From Pseudobdellovibrio exovorus JSS (lineage in GTDB: Bacteria; Bdellovibrionota; Bdellovibrionia; Bdellovibrionales; Bdellovibrionaceae), in assembly GCF_000348725.1 (NCBI RefSeq), contig NC_020813.1:1-64000 (forward strand): a DNA stretch of 64,000 nt, given 5' to 3'. Shown here piece by piece: positions 29,662 to 37,145 of this stretch. The notes beneath the pieces were generated by a model. That model worked only from the letters and a program-made list of their open reading frames with translations, was not told the origin of the DNA and did no database searches. The translations under genes and the position numbers were made by a program. Position 1 is the first letter of the stretch. The number at the start of each line of letters is the position of its first letter.

Positions 29662-30338
29662 ATTAAAATACTCAATTCGATGGTGCTGGAAGAGACGCGT
29701 AAAAAGTCTCCGTTGTTAATAACGTGTTGATCAAAAGGTTGCCCGTTAATGGTCGCTTTATCGCCGCAAAGATTTTCAATGTAAGCTTTGTCCCCGATTT
29801 GAAAGAAGCGCGCCACTCGCGGAGGGGATGCCGGATCTTTTAAATTGAGGTCTAAACTGTTGTAGCCGAGCTCGCGCGGGCCGTAGCTGAGGGTGTAAAC
29901 GTCCTCGTATTGAGGTCCCTGAGTAAAGCTCAAACGAACAGGATGTAAAAAGAAGAAAATCTCGGTTGAGGTCTGGCGAGCGGGATTATTTTCAAGCCAG
30001 TCTTTGAAGTCCTCCACCCAATTTGTGCCCTTCAGGGAGCGGACGTGTTCGACCACTTTGAATCCGGTCTGCCCGAGGTGAAAAACAAGGCCTTGAATCA
30101 AGGTGGCGCGATCGACCTCTTCAAAACCAAGACGCATGCGACTTGGAGCTAAACATTCGATATTCCACTGTTTTTTTGAATCTAAAGCGATAACTGCGTG
30201 AAGCTCGGCCATTTCGCTGTCCGTAAAGGCAAAGGCCTCTTGCCCATAGCCCTGCTGGCGGCCTAATTGTAGGCCGTTCTTCAGTGAAATGCGCTTTCCT
30301 TTGTGGTCTCCGTCGAGGACTTCGAGCTCTAATCTCAT
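29658..30338 (-). CDS. FHA-domain protein with two FHA-like halves
   Basis: A 226-residue soluble protein. The first half has the FHA pattern (ISLKNGLQLGRQQG, then ELHAVI in place of the usual SxxH). The second half again has FHA-like ends (LGYNSLDLNLKDPA, NLCGDKATINGQPF, INNGDFLRV). FHA domains bind phosphothreonine proteins in signalling or secretion. In the first half the canonical Ser before xxH is Ala-Glu, so phosphopeptide binding may rest on the second half. It is divergent from rpsF. Confidence 0.72.
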   Translation of the reverse strand: MRLELEVLDGDHKGKRISLKNGLQLGRQQGYGQEAFAFTDSEMAELHAVIALDSKKQWNIECLAPSRMRLGFEEVDRATLIQGLVFHLGQTGFKVVEHVRSLKGTNWVEDFKDWLENNPARQTSTEIFFFLHPVRLSFTQGPQYEDVYTLSYGPRELGYNSLDLNLKDPASPPRVARFFQIGDKAYIENLCGDKATINGQPFDQHVINNGDFLRVSSSTIELSILI

Positions 30339-30474
30339 GTATTTGCTTCCTAAAAAACATATTACGTCTTCGAATCAGGGCTTGTCCACTGGACGCTTAG
30401 GTGTTAGACCAGTAGAACACAAAAGTCATCCTTGCTCCCCCATTGTGGAGGGGGCTTTAACCGAAAGGAATATC
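30339..30474 (+). promoter_or_regulatory. rpsF leader with C-rich/G-rich hairpin
   Basis: The leader of the ribosomal block contains a hairpin at 30434-30455 (CTCCCCC against GAGGGGG around ATTGTG) just before the GAAAGGAA ribosome-binding site. Autoregulatory S6:S18 leaders in other bacteria are short hairpins in this position, but I cannot match the specific binding motif. Confidence 0.35.
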
Positions 30475-30939
30475 ATGGATCTTAAGGCAGAACTTAAGCG
30501 TCCGTACGAGGTTGTTATCCTTGTACACCCAGACGCAACAGTTGAAGAGCAAAAAGCTCTTTTCACAAAAAACAAAGCAACAATCGAGAACTACAAAGGC
30601 TCTATCCACTCTTTGGAAACTTGGGGTAAAAGAACTTTGGCGACTCCGATCGGCAAATTAAGAAAAGCTGTGTACTTTCACGCTTTCTTTGAAGCTGATC
30701 CGCAAGCGATTATCGAACTTGAGCGTACTATGCGCATCAACGATAAAGTATTGCGCTTTATGCACACTAAACTTGACGAAAGAACTCCGCTTGCTAAGCA
30801 CGCTGAATCTTTCAAAAAAGGTTTAGCTGAATCAGCTCAACGCGAAAAAGAGCGTGAAGCAAAAGCTCAGTTGCGTCGTCAAGCGGCTCAACAAGCTCGC
30901 TCTGAAAAGTTCGAGAAGTACGATAAAGAAGAAGCTTAA
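30475..30939 (+). CDS. rpsF: 30S ribosomal protein S6
   Basis: S6 is the 30S platform protein that pairs with S18. The 154-residue protein begins MDLKAELKRPYEVVILVHP and has KNGSIHSLETWGKRTLATPIGK-like core (here YKGSIHSLETWGKRTLA) and FMHTKLDERTP. The C-terminus is extended by about 45 charged, Arg/Lys/Gln-rich residues compared with E. coli. Start at 30475 follows AAAGGAA. rpsR is not next to it, unlike most genomes. Confidence 0.94.
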   Translation: MDLKAELKRPYEVVILVHPDATVEEQKALFTKNKATIENYKGSIHSLETWGKRTLATPIGKLRKAVYFHAFFEADPQAIIELERTMRINDKVLRFMHTKLDERTPLAKHAESFKKGLAESAQREKEREAKAQLRRQAAQQARSEKFEKYDKEEA

Positions 30940-30957
30940 TCAACAGTCTAATACGAT

Positions 30958-31854
30958 ATGAGCTTGCCGACTAATCCGAAGAATAAAAAACTTATCGTCT
31001 TGGCGCTGATCAGCGCCACGGCTTCTGTTCTTTTTTCTTTTATGGGCTCGCCATTTTTGCGTGCCTTTGCGGCGTCGGCTAAGTCGTATGTGTTCTGGTT
31101 GACGGGTTTAGTTTTAATCGGATTGATGTTTGCCACAGGCTCTCAAAATTACAAGGTGTCAGAAACAGCGGTTTATGTCGGAGCGATTTGGATGACTTTG
31201 GGCTCTTACAGTGAACTTGAAAAGCGCGGAATTAAATGGAAGTTTGCAATGCCGACTTCTTTGGTTCTGGGACTCTTATTCGCTTTAGCTGGATACTTTT
31301 TAGTGTTGAAAAACCTGAGCGCAGATCACAGTTTGATTGAGCTGGTAGCCCCTTTACACGAAGCTCTGACCAAGGCTTTCCCGAGTATTTCTTTGGAACA
31401 AAGCGATTTGATCAGTTACCTTCCCGGCATATTCTTAGCCAGCTTGGCAGGATCGTTGGGTTTGGGCTTTGTTTTTGAAGCCAATGTCTTCAGAATGTTT
31501 CGTTTAAAGAGAGAGCGTATCGCTTCAAGCTTGCGTTGGTTGGAATTCAGACTTCCAGATTTCGCAGTTTGGTTAACGCTTTTTGCAATCCTGTTTACGG
31601 TTGAAAACTTCGGATTCAAACCTCTGCAAACAGTTGGAATCAACTGGTTAGTGGTGGCCTCTGTTGGTCTTTTCTTTCAAGGATTAACAGTAATTGAATT
31701 TATGATTCGTTTTTATCGTCTAGGATTGTTTACTAGAACCGCTATCTATTTGTTGATCGTTCTTCAGTTGGCTCCCTTTGTCGTTTTAGTGGGGCTTGTA
31801 GATTACTGGGCTGACTTCAGAAAGCTCGTAAGAAAAAAATTAAAAACGACATAA
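30958..31854 (+). CDS. DUF2232-like polytopic membrane protein
   Basis: The 298-residue protein has about eight hydrophobic segments. Its position between rpsF and rplI and its size match the DUF2232 (YybS-like) family found there in many bacteria. The biochemical role is unknown. Spacing is 18 bases on each side, so it belongs to the ribosomal-protein transcript. Confidence 0.68.
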   Translation: MSLPTNPKNKKLIVLALISATASVLFSFMGSPFLRAFAASAKSYVFWLTGLVLIGLMFATGSQNYKVSETAVYVGAIWMTLGSYSELEKRGIKWKFAMPTSLVLGLLFALAGYFLVLKNLSADHSLIELVAPLHEALTKAFPSISLEQSDLISYLPGIFLASLAGSLGLGFVFEANVFRMFRLKRERIASSLRWLEFRLPDFAVWLTLFAILFTVENFGFKPLQTVGINWLVVASVGLFFQGLTVIEFMIRFYRLGLFTRTAIYLLIVLQLAPFVVLVGLVDYWADFRKLVRKKLKTT

Positions 31855-31871
31855 TTTAAAGTGAGGATAAT

Positions 31872-32315
31872 ATGAAAGTTATTTTACAAAAAGATGTTAA
31901 AGACTTAGGAAAAGTCGGAGACCTAGTAAGTGTTTCTGAAGGTTTCGCAAGAAACTTGTTGTTCCCAAGAAAATTGGCTTTAGAAGCTACTGAAAAAAGA
32001 GTGAACGAATACAATCACTTGAAACGTGTTGCTGAATCTAAAAAGAAAAAAGCAGTTGCTGAACGCCAAGAACTTTTGAACAAAATCAAAGGAACTACTG
32101 TTGGTTTCAAATTGAATGCTGGTGATAACGACAAGTTATTCGGTACAGTGACGACTTTGGATATCTCTAAAGCTTTAGACGCTCAAGGTTTCTCTGTGGA
32201 TAAAAAAGACATTCACTTAGAAGAGCAAATCAAAGTTTTAGGAACTCATAAAGCGACAATCAAATTGGGTGAAGGCCTAGAGACTTCTATTCAAGTTGCT
32301 GTTGAGCGCGCGTAA
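31872..32315 (+). CDS. rplI: 50S ribosomal protein L9
   Basis: L9 binds 23S rRNA and extends from the L1 stalk base. The 147-residue protein has the family N-terminus MKVILQKDVKDLGKVGDLV and VSEGFARNLLFPRKLA, a long connecting helix (about 45-75) and the C-domain with LFGTVTTLDISKAL. The length is canonical. A terminator follows. Confidence 0.97.
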   Translation: MKVILQKDVKDLGKVGDLVSVSEGFARNLLFPRKLALEATEKRVNEYNHLKRVAESKKKKAVAERQELLNKIKGTTVGFKLNAGDNDKLFGTVTTLDISKALDAQGFSVDKKDIHLEEQIKVLGTHKATIKLGEGLETSIQVAVERA

Positions 32316-32351
32316 TTTTTACGGCTAAGCTTTTAATGAGCAAATAAACGG

Positions 32352-32382
32352 AAAAGGACCCTGAAAGGGGTCCTTTTTTATT
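32352..32382 (+). terminator. Rho-independent terminator after rplI
   Basis: AAAAGGACCC pairs with GGGTCCTTTT around TGAAAG, followed by a run of T. Confidence 0.9.
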
Positions 32383-32418
32383 TTAAGAGCATGAACCAAA
32401 CAGCCGATAAGGTTCATT

Positions 32419-34059
32419 ATGAGATTATTTTTTCTAACCACCCTTTTCTGCCTTTCGGCGTTTGCGCGCCTAACCGATAACCAAGTTGAAATTAAAGTAG
32501 AGCCAACTCCAACTCAAAAGCAGCTTCAACTGATTCCGAAAAAGGGATTCCATTTGAATGCAGAAGCACCCGCTTCGGCCACCTTTGATCAAAGTAAGTC
32601 ATCGTCAAAACCGGAATCAAAAACGGAACAGCTATTTACCTTTGCCATTCCTAATAAAGCCGCCACGGCAAATTTGAGTTACTACGTCTGTGACGATAAG
32701 AAAACTGTTTGCGAGCGCCACCAGCACAGTGTGAATTTAAAAACGGGCTCTGTAAAAGTAGAAGCAAAAGCCAAAGAAGAAAATAAAGCGATTTACAATC
32801 GTGCCCAAGATGTTCAATTGACCAGTAAAAATGGTAAACCTACGCTATTGGTATTTTCGGCTCCATGGTGTCCAGCCTGTTTGCGTATGCAGACAGAAAA
32901 CTTCAATCAGTTAGCTGTAAAAAACGAGCTGAAAAAAGTGAACTTTGCCAAATTGAATGTGGATATCACCGACAATGCCGAGTTATCAGAAAAGTTTGGT
33001 GTTCGCGCTATTCCCACAATGGTTTTATTAGATAAAGATGGAAATGAAACCTATCGTTGGTTGGATTTTCAGGCTCCCAAAAGCTTTGCTGCCGAACTGA
33101 AGCGCGAGGCCGCCCAAGCCCATCTATTTTTGGAAACTAAGAAAAAAGCAGAAATGGCTGACGCAAAAGCCGCTAGAGTTTTAGGGCTTCGTGCTTTTAA
33201 CGCCTTTGAGTTTGAAGAGGCGCTTAAGTGGTTTTCATTTACAAAAAGTGCAGAGGACTTGAAATACAAATTGGCCTCGGAAGTTAAAGTCGCACAAGAG
33301 AAATACTCAAAAGATATTGAAAAAGAAAAAAACAATTATCTGCAAACACTAGAAAAATCAATCGTGTTGACCACAGCGGAATTAGACAAGATAGATTGGT
33401 CTATTAGCTACTTGGAAGCGAAAAAAGAATTAAAGCTCATCAACGACGAATCAAAAACAAAAGCACAGGAAGTTCTTCAACAAATAGATCAGTTGATTGC
33501 TAAGCCACAGGCGGCGCAAAAAGCATTTAAGAATGCCACCTATGGAAATTATGATGGCTTTGAAAAAGAAGAGCTGCTGTATATGAAAGATCGTATTTAC
33601 AATGTGCTCGAGCTAAAAGAAGAAAAAGATAAAAATCGCCAAGCGCTATCAAAATCAATCGCCGCGAAAAAACTAAGCGTAAAGCGCCCAGGCGAGATGT
33701 TAATGGGAATTGTGTACACGCGCATGGCAGAAGATAATGCAAAAGCAGAAGCCATGTATGAAAGCCTTATCAAGGAATACCCACACAGTTACGTCTATTA
33801 TGAAAAGTACGCGCGGTTTCTTTTAAGAAATAAGAACACGGAAAAAGCATTGGCGCAGACGAATGAAGCCTTGAAGTATCCAGAAGGAAACTTACCGCAG
33901 CTCAGTCTGCTAAAGGCCAATGTCTTAAAAGAGCTGAACAAAAAAGACGAAGCATTAAGCCTAATCGACCAAATTCTGAAAAGTGACTATGTCCAGCATA
34001 AGAAGTACGCCGTGACGGTAAAACGGCTGAATGATCTAAAACAAGAGCTTAAAAACTAG
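32419..34059 (+). CDS. Exported thioredoxin-fold protein with TPR-like C-terminus
   Basis: The 546-residue protein has a signal peptide (cleavage after AFA), an N-terminal beta domain like the one before DsbD-type thioredoxins (CDDKKTVCERH), then a thioredoxin domain with active site SAPWCPACLRMQ and cis-proline AIPTMVLL, and about 300 residues of helical TPR-like repeats. It is probably a periplasmic disulfide reductase or isomerase with a protein-binding tail. The WCPAC dithiol is unusual beside WCGPC. The stop TAG begins a dispersed repeat. Confidence 0.82.
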   Translation: MRLFFLTTLFCLSAFARLTDNQVEIKVEPTPTQKQLQLIPKKGFHLNAEAPASATFDQSKSSSKPESKTEQLFTFAIPNKAATANLSYYVCDDKKTVCERHQHSVNLKTGSVKVEAKAKEENKAIYNRAQDVQLTSKNGKPTLLVFSAPWCPACLRMQTENFNQLAVKNELKKVNFAKLNVDITDNAELSEKFGVRAIPTMVLLDKDGNETYRWLDFQAPKSFAAELKREAAQAHLFLETKKKAEMADAKAARVLGLRAFNAFEFEEALKWFSFTKSAEDLKYKLASEVKVAQEKYSKDIEKEKNNYLQTLEKSIVLTTAELDKIDWSISYLEAKKELKLINDESKTKAQEVLQQIDQLIAKPQAAQKAFKNATYGNYDGFEKEELLYMKDRIYNVLELKEEKDKNRQALSKSIAAKKLSVKRPGEMLMGIVYTRMAEDNAKAEAMYESLIKEYPHSYVYYEKYARFLLRNKNTEKALAQTNEALKYPEGNLPQLSLLKANVLKELNKKDEALSLIDQILKSDYVQHKKYAVTVKRLNDLKQELKN

Positions 34060-34111
34060 GTGCCAGGCCGTGTTTACGGACACGCTGCGTCCGTAAACAC
34101 GGCCTGGCACC
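34057..34111. repeat. Stop-codon-anchored repeat forming a 23-bp perfect palindromic hairpin
   Basis: TAGGTGCCAGGCC begins on the stop codon of the thioredoxin/TPR gene. Two inverted copies of the unit (34059-34081 and 34089-34111) pair perfectly over 23 bp around ACGCTGC. No T run follows, so it is not a standard intrinsic terminator, although such a stem could stall RNA polymerase or protect a 3' end. Confidence 0.92.
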
Positions 34112-34114
34112 AAC

Positions 34115-34130
34115 TCGAACGAAGCCGAAC
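34115..34130 (+). promoter_or_regulatory. CGAAC direct repeat upstream of the TIGR02147 gene
   Basis: TCGAAC (34115-34120) and CCGAAC (34125-34130) repeat with 10-bp period, 84 bases before the start at 34214. Another CGAAC lies at 34152. The same arrangement precedes three further units in this locus. Confidence 0.65.
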
Positions 34131-34213
34131 ACAAATTATAGATTGGCTCGAACGTGGGTGATATTTTTGGTGACGGGTTCGTCCGTGTCAGACAGAAATC
34201 AGGGCAGACTATT

Positions 34214-35014
34214 ATGACAAATGTATTCTTATACGTAGATTTTCGCGAGTTTTTAAGGGACGAGCTGCAAAGACGTTCTTTGCGTAACTCAAAGTACTCT
34301 TTACGTGCCTTTGCTCGTGATATTGGAATGAGTATTTCCCGCCTATCTGAAACACTTTCGTCCACGGCGGGGATTTCGATGTCTACGGGGCAGCTTATTG
34401 CCCAACGTCTGAAGATGTCAGATGTGGAAAAAGAATACTTCTTAAATTTGATTATGGCTAAGCACGGGCGCACGCCAGAGGTCCGCAAGAAAGCTCAGCG
34501 CCGTATAAAGCAATACAAAGCCCGACGTATTTTTATTCAACTACGCGAAAACCATAAGGAATTACTTTCGAAGTGGTATTATTTGCCGCTGATTGAGTTA
34601 TTGGGAATGCGGTGCGAACTCAGCTCAGCTGAGATATCTAAAATTCTGGATATTTCCCAAGAAGAGGTTGTCGCGGCGTCGCTGTTCTTGGCTGAAAAAG
34701 GCCAGATCGTACGTAATGAAAATGGAGTTTGGCGTAAGGCGAATATCTTTCAAAAAATTGAAAGCTCTACCCCTGCCACAGCGATTCGTCAGTTTCATCG
34801 TGACGTTCTAAAAAGGGCCGCAGCCGCCATAGAGGCGCAACCTATTGAAAAGAGGAAGTATTTATCCAGCTACTTTACGATCAGAAAAGAAAACATCGCG
34901 GAAGCAAGGCAGGATATAGAGCGTTTTAATCAGTGGTTTTTGAAGAAATATGTCACTGAAAAAAATGCAGACTCAGTCTATGTTTTTGCTATACAACTGT
35001 TTGGCTTAGAGTAA
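34214..35014 (+). CDS. TIGR02147 (DUF4423-like) family probable transcriptional regulator
   Basis: A 266-residue protein that begins MTNVFLYVDFREFLRDEL, the hallmark start of TIGR02147 proteins (YxDYRxFLxD), followed by YSLRAFARDIGMSISRLSETL as an HTH-like unit, an ISMSTGQLIAQRLKMSDVEKEYF segment and a C-terminal winged-helix-like half (SSAEISKILDISQEEV). The family is rich in Bdellovibrio and Fibrobacter; its function is not established. ATG 34214 has AGGGCAG before it. The next gene follows after 9 bases. Confidence 0.78.
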   Translation: MTNVFLYVDFREFLRDELQRRSLRNSKYSLRAFARDIGMSISRLSETLSSTAGISMSTGQLIAQRLKMSDVEKEYFLNLIMAKHGRTPEVRKKAQRRIKQYKARRIFIQLRENHKELLSKWYYLPLIELLGMRCELSSAEISKILDISQEEVVAASLFLAEKGQIVRNENGVWRKANIFQKIESSTPATAIRQFHRDVLKRAAAAIEAQPIEKRKYLSSYFTIRKENIAEARQDIERFNQWFLKKYVTEKNADSVYVFAIQLFGLE

Positions 35015-35023
35015 TTTTGTGGT

Positions 35024-35749
35024 ATGTCTGGGGTCAGAGTGAAGATTTTAATTTTGAGCCTTTTATCTGTATTTAGTATGTCAGTTGCTGCTCGTGGAAA
35101 CAGTGGCGGCAGCGGAGCGACCACTGTCGGTGACGGCGGACATGTCGTTGTTTGTTATGACAACAGCCAATCTAAAAAAGAAGTTCAATTATTAGATCTT
35201 TTTGAAATGGAAGCTTTGGGCTACCCGACAACATTTGCATTGGGGAACGCACAGGTTCCACTGGCGAATAAGGTGTGGATGGGAATGACTCGTCTTCAAA
35301 GTCACTTGGGCTTAAGCAATGCCGAGGTAGACGAAATGGTCTACGCGGCCGATCGGTTTATGCGGTTTCCTTACGATCCATGGGAAACAGGGATGAGATC
35401 TTTTTTCGGTTATTTTCTACAGGCAAAGCCAGTTGAAGTTAGAAGAAGCGTCTTTGACGAAATGGAGCGTCGAGGTTGCCGGCTTGAAGTGGCCGTGATC
35501 CGTCCTGACTTAGATGCCGAGCGTGCTAGTACCGAGAACTATAAATCTATATGTAGTCGTAGCTTCGCAGGCTTTCACTATTGTTTTTTAATGAATACAG
35601 ATCTTATCCGAAAGATGGATAAGGACCAAAAAGCCTGTTTGATCATCCATGAAGTCCTAAGATTCTTACCTAAGGAAAAAAAGATTCAGAGTGAGCGAGC
35701 TTTACGACGCCACACGTATTACGCCTGCACGGGCCAATTGGCTGTATAA
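35024..35749 (+). CDS. Secreted GATTVGDGGH-family protein, copy 1
   Basis: A 241-residue exported protein with a signal peptide (cleavage near VAA-RG) and then SGATTVGDGGHVVVCYD. It is paralogous to the protein at 36340: shared features are LLDLFEMEALG, FPYDPWE, a C-terminal cysteine pair and KACLIIHEVLRFLPKEKK. The HExxR stretch resembles a degenerate zincin motif, but the third ligand is missing, so protease activity is doubtful. It probably shares a transcript with the TIGR02147 gene. Confidence 0.75.
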   Translation: MSGVRVKILILSLLSVFSMSVAARGNSGGSGATTVGDGGHVVVCYDNSQSKKEVQLLDLFEMEALGYPTTFALGNAQVPLANKVWMGMTRLQSHLGLSNAEVDEMVYAADRFMRFPYDPWETGMRSFFGYFLQAKPVEVRRSVFDEMERRGCRLEVAVIRPDLDAERASTENYKSICSRSFAGFHYCFLMNTDLIRKMDKDQKACLIIHEVLRFLPKEKKIQSERALRRHTYYACTGQLAV

Positions 35750-35755
35750 TTTAAG

Positions 35756-35771
35756 CGGAACACCTCCGAAC
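35756..35771 (+). promoter_or_regulatory. CGAAC direct repeat upstream of the DUF2059-like gene
   Basis: CGGAAC (35756-35761) and CCGAAC (35766-35771) repeat with 10-bp period, 101 bases before the next gene start. Confidence 0.65.
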
Positions 35772-35871
35772 ACTTTCTACAGACACATTCTTTGAACTGA
35801 CAATCAACATGGTAGGATATTTTTCTTAAAGGCATGTGAAAAGCTGCGCGTAAAAGAAAAAGAGGTCCTAC

Positions 35872-36324
35872 ATGATAAACAGACGAAGTCCATTTTTCAT
35901 CTCGGCAATTATTTTTATGCTATTTATTAGCACGAATAGCTTCGCAATTGAAACTAGGGTCGCTAGTGAAAAAGAAAAATTAGCGAAGGAATATCTGAAT
36001 ATCATGGGATTTGAAAACGAATCGCGAGAATCTTATGAGTCGCTACAGATGCGCATAACGAAAAGCAATCCGGCGTCAGGTGAAAAAATGAAGGCACCCG
36101 AGTTGACGGCCCGATACATTCAACAACTAGATCAAGCTTTGGTAAAAACAGTTACAGATGTCTTTTCTGAAGACGAGTTAAGGAAAACAGTGGCCCTTTT
36201 AAAAACCTCTTATGGAAAAACATTTGCAGAAGGTCATCGTAAATTCATGAAGAAATACATTGAAAATGTGAATGTCGTTATGGGCGAAATTTATAAAAAA
36301 GGTTTGGCTGGTAATCACGAATAG
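35872..36324 (+). CDS. Small exported DUF2059-like protein
   Basis: The 150-residue protein has a signal peptide (cleavage after SFA) and a helical mature part with LAKEYLNIMGF and VFSEDELRKTVALLKTSYGKTF, reminiscent of the DUF2059 family of secreted helical proteins. The next gene begins 16 bases later, so both are one unit. A role inside this locus is unknown. Confidence 0.68.
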   Translation: MINRRSPFFISAIIFMLFISTNSFAIETRVASEKEKLAKEYLNIMGFENESRESYESLQMRITKSNPASGEKMKAPELTARYIQQLDQALVKTVTDVFSEDELRKTVALLKTSYGKTFAEGHRKFMKKYIENVNVVMGEIYKKGLAGNHE

Positions 36325-36339
36325 TTTTAAGGGATTAAA

Positions 36340-37047
36340 ATGAAAAGTATAAATTTGATGTTGGCCTTGATGTTGGGCATGGCCTTTTCTTTTTCGGCTT
36401 GGGCCGAAGAAGGAGCCACCACCGTAGGTGATGGCGGACATGTTGTGATTTGTAAAACCCCAGAGGGATGGTCTGCTGGGCGATTATTAGATTTATTTGA
36501 AGCAGAGGTCTTGGGGAAATCTGTGATTTTTGATTTAGGAAGTGAAGAGCTGAGCATAATAGACAAAGTGAGCTTAGGACTGTCACGGGCGCAAGAAACC
36601 CTTAACTTGAAAAGCGGCGAAATAAACTCAATGCTGTCCGTAGCTGAAAGATTTTTAAAGTTTCCCTATGATCCGTGGAAAAGAGCTAAAACGGAAAATG
36701 GCGGCGCCGTTTATGCCATTAAAGCAAAAGATCCGTTAGTCAGTCGACAAGTCTATTACGAGCTAGAGCGCCGCAACTGTTACGTTGATACAGTTGTGAT
36801 TCATCCAGACTTCAGCGATAGAAGATCGCAACAAACTAAAACTTACGAGAATATCTGCCTGGCAAATGTAATTGGTCTTCGCCAATGTTTTTTAACAAAC
36901 ACACGACATTTAAGAACAATGAGCTCAGATGAAAAAGCCTGTTTAGTGATACATGAAACTTTGCGGTTTTTACCTCAGTCAAAGAGCTTTAAAAAAGATT
37001 CAGATTTACGTCGCATGACGTATCAAATTTGTACAGGTCAGATTTGA
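36340..37047 (+). CDS. Secreted GATTVGDGGH-family protein, copy 2
   Basis: The 235-residue protein has a signal peptide (cleavage after AWA) and is a paralogue of the protein at 35024: GATTVGDGGHVVICKTPEG, LLDLFEAEVLG, KFPYDPWKR and EKACLVIHETLRFLPQSK are shared, as are the cysteine positions. Overall similarity looks moderate. The GG-rich start followed by xVVxC is common among small secreted proteins of Bdellovibrio, as far as I know; the function is unknown. Confidence 0.75.
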   Translation: MKSINLMLALMLGMAFSFSAWAEEGATTVGDGGHVVICKTPEGWSAGRLLDLFEAEVLGKSVIFDLGSEELSIIDKVSLGLSRAQETLNLKSGEINSMLSVAERFLKFPYDPWKRAKTENGGAVYAIKAKDPLVSRQVYYELERRNCYVDTVVIHPDFSDRRSQQTKTYENICLANVIGLRQCFLTNTRHLRTMSSDEKACLVIHETLRFLPQSKSFKKDSDLRRMTYQICTGQI

Positions 37048-37062
37048 TCGAACATTCCGAAC
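37048..37062 (+). promoter_or_regulatory. CGAAC direct repeat upstream of PP-loop gene 1
   Basis: TCGAAC (37048-37053) and CCGAAC (37057-37062) repeat with 9-bp period, 70 bases before the start at 37132. Confidence 0.6.
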
Positions 37063-37100
37063 GGATAAAGGACTCGATTTAAAACAGAACAGAGGACCCC

Positions 37101-37145
37101 ATGATAGCATTTTTGCATCAGGGGGTTGTCTGTGTTTGTATCTGA
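37101..37145 (+). CDS. Possible 14-codon leader ORF overlapping PP-loop gene 1
   Basis: An ATG with a good AGAGGA site opens MIAFLHQGVVCVCI and ends at TGA 37143-37145, inside the start of the larger gene in another frame. The AGGGGG site of the larger gene lies within it. It could couple or modulate translation, or be chance. Confidence 0.3.
   Translation: MIAFLHQGVVCVCI

Noticed and set aside
35024-37047. Zinc metalloprotease call for the GATTVGDGGH proteins
   Set aside because: The motif is HExxR and not HExxH, and no downstream third ligand can be recognised.
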